Shown piece by piece: positions 62,751 to 64,000 of a stretch of 64,000 nt of DNA. The DNA lies in assembly GCA_964028335.1 (NCBI GenBank), contig CAXIIO010000470.1:1-64000 (forward strand), read 5' to 3'. Position 1 is the first letter of the stretch; the number at the start of each line of letters is the position of its first letter. Both the position numbers and the translations under genes were made by a program. The notes under the pieces are model-generated. The model saw only the letters and a list, made by a program, of their open reading frames with translations. It was not told the origin of the DNA and did not search any database. This DNA comes from Altica lythri (Eukaryota > Arthropoda > Insecta > Coleoptera > Chrysomelidae).

Positions 62751-63543
62751 AATTTGGAAGATTTGGAAAATTTGAAAAATTTGAAAAATTTAGAAAATTT
62801 GAAAGGTTTGGAAAATTTGGAGGATTTTGAAGATTTGGAAGATTTGGAAAATTTGAAAAATTTGGAAAATTTGGAAAATTTGAAAAATTTGGAAAATTCG
62901 AAAAATTTGGAAAATTTGGAAAATTTAGAAAAATTGGAAAATCTGGAAAATTTGGAAGATTTCGAAGATTTGGAAAATCTGGAAAATTCGGAAACTGGAA
63001 AATTCGTAAGATTTGGAAAATTTGAAAAATTTGGAAAAATTTGGAAAAATTGGAAAATTTGGAAAATTTAGAAAAATTGGAAAATTTGGAAAAATTTGAA
63101 AATCTGGAAAATTTGGAAGATTTGGAAAATTTGGTAGATTTGAAAAATTTGGAAAATTGGAAAAAATTGGAAAATTTGGAAAAATTGGATAAATTAGAAA
63201 AATTGGAAAATTAGGAAAATTAGAAAAATTGGAAAATTTGAAATATTGGAAAATTTTAGAAAATTTGGAAAGTTTGAAAGATTTGGAAGATTTTGAAGAT
63301 TTGGAAAATTTGGAAAATTTGATAAATTTGGAAAATTTGGAAAATTTGAAAAATTTGGAAAATTTGAAAAATTTGGAAAAATTGGAAAATTTAGAAAAAT
63401 TGGAAAATTTGAAAAATTTGGAAAAATTTGAAAATCTGGAAAATTTGAAAAATTTGAAAGATTTGAAAGATTTGGAAAAATTGGAAAAATTGGAAAAATT
63501 GGAAAATCTGGAAAATTTGGAAAAATTGGAAAATTTGGAAAAG

Positions 63544-63577
<34 letters not shown>

Positions 63578-63580
63578 GAG
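62749..63580. repeat. GAAAATTTG minisatellite in GH1 intron 2
   Basis: About 800 bp of nine-base repeats (GAAAATTTG, GAAAAATTTG and GAAGATTTG variants) ending in (GAAA)n and (GA)n runs. Because nine is divisible by three, long frames (LENLKNLEN in one direction, FFQIFQIFQ in the other) appear. These are not genes. Confidence 0.95.
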
Positions 63581-63684
63581 ATTTTATACAAAAAAAGTCG
63601 ATTTCTTCTTTTTTTATAAATTTTAAAATTTTGAAGAAATAAAATGATGAAAGTTAAAAAATAGAAAATTGAAATCAAAAATAC

Positions 63685-63764
63685 CTTCAATTTGATATGA
63701 AGCTGAAGCTGTTCCTAATAAAAAATCTTTTGCGAATTTTCGTGGATTTAAATTTTGTCCACAA
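63685..63764 (-). CDS. GH1 exon 2
   Basis: An 80-nt exon after a T-rich acceptor (TTTTTTTAG). It encodes the start of the mature enzyme (FAKDFLLGTASASYQIEG), the conserved first strand of the GH1 barrel. It ends GAAG before GTATTT, phase 1. Confidence 0.93.
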
Positions 63765-63823
63765 CTAAAAAAAGATAAATCATAAAATTGTTATTTAAGC
63801 AAAAATTAAAACAAAGAACTTAC

Positions 63824-63870
63824 ATTCCCAAAATAAGTAAAGAAAACACTAAACAACACTTAAAAATCAT
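63824..63870 (-). CDS. GH1 exon 1: signal peptide
   Basis: Starts at ATG 63868-63870 in the context AACAAAAATGA, good for insects. It encodes MIFKCCLVFSLLILG, a signal-peptide core, and ends GGAAT before GTAAGT. The 59-bp intron 1 follows. With exon 2 the likely cleavage is around ICG/QN. Confidence 0.9.
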
Positions 63871-63927
63871 TTTTGTTGTTGTTTTCTTTGAAAAATTAAA
63901 ATTAAATTTTGATCAAAAAATCGATGG

Positions 63928-63937
63928 CTTTTATATA
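63928..63937 (-). promoter_or_regulatory. TATA box of the GH1 gene
   Basis: TATATAAAAG on the minus strand, about 60 bases upstream of the ATG. Transcription would start about 30 bases downstream, giving a 5' leader of roughly 30-35 nt. No other promoter element was identified before the window edge. Confidence 0.6.
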
Positions 63938-64000
63938 GAAATTTCAATTGTTTGATTTTTTTTTACTTATTAGATAAGATTTTTTAATTTTTTAATAAAT

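Larger units (their letters stand above)
39884..63870 (-). pseudogene. GH1 beta-glucosidase/myrosinase-like gene, 11 exons, disabled
   Basis: A complete minus-strand gene model: exons at 63824-63870, 63685-63764, 62500-62700, 60188-60329, 57450-57703, 57132-57226, 56925-57066, 54995-55149, 54081-54194, 53704-53807 and 39884-40019. Every intron is GT-AG and all junction phases agree, giving 489 codons plus stop, the usual length of insect GH1 enzymes. These retaining beta-glycosidases hydrolyse beta-glucosides, and in leaf-feeding beetles some act on plant defence glucosides. A hydrophobic signal peptide (MIFKCCLVFSLLILG) points to secretion. The acid/base Glu is in LTFNEP (residue 189) and the nucleophile Glu in ITENG (390); WDLPQ, SRLPAFT and GYTAWSLMDNFEW are present. 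Two defects are visible: a TGA at codon 93 where the family has Gly, and loss of eight residues after VTPW. Substrate cannot be predicted. A sequencing error or a null allele remains possible. Confidence 0.92.

Noticed and set aside
62724..63690. LENLKNLEN coiled-coil-like frames and their antisense FQIFQIFQ frames
   Set aside because: They are an artefact of a nine-base repeat in GH1 intron 2.

Overview
This window looks like intron-rich insect nuclear DNA, most probably from a beetle. That is inference from a secreted family-1 glycoside hydrolase (GH1) gene with insect-type exons, an insect-type Ty3/gypsy element and a Penelope-like element; no marker here fixes the species. The sequence is very AT-rich and most of it is satellite or transposon DNA.

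Layout. 1-8018 is a satellite with a unit of about 60 bp. 8019-8562 is a short non-repetitive island holding an interrupted open frame that ends at a splice-donor-like site. 8563-30719 is a second satellite, with a 146-147 bp unit and nested duplications of 587 bp to about 5.6 kb. 30720-31040 is non-repetitive. 31041-39518 is a full-length Ty3/gypsy LTR retrotransposon on the minus strand, inserted in a CT-rich tract. 39519-39840 is low-complexity sequence. 39884-63870 is one minus-strand GH1 gene of 11 exons, reconstructed here exon by exon with matching splice phases throughout (1470 nt including the stop, 489 aa). A TATA box lies upstream of the ATG and a poly(A) signal overlaps the stop codon.

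The GH1 locus is bloated by repeats. Intron 10 (13.7 kb) is almost entirely a third satellite, with a 158 bp unit. Intron 9 has a short tandem repeat that also occurs in intron 5. Intron 8 holds a 0.7 kb element with inverted ends. Intron 7 is a TGACATTT minisatellite. Intron 4 holds a tandem duplication that copied the edge of exon 5, plus a TIR element carrying a THAP-domain fragment. Intron 3 holds a 5'-truncated Penelope-like element between 458 bp inverted arms. Intron 2 is a GAAAATTTG minisatellite. Splice sites and both catalytic glutamates are retained, but exon 3 has an in-frame TGA (codon 93) and exon 9 lacks eight residues normally found before the nucleophile motif. The locus therefore reads as a recently disabled or allelic null copy.

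The gypsy element has near-identical LTRs, a tRNA-Lys-type primer site, gag with a CCHC knuckle, and pol in the -1 frame. It is disabled by one in-frame TAA between reverse transcriptase and RNase H and by an Asp-to-Asn change at an integrase catalytic position. It has no env. No CRISPR, rRNA or tRNA gene was seen. The most unusual aspects are the three unrelated satellites in 64 kb, one of them forming nearly a whole intron, and the recent kilobase-scale duplications within them.
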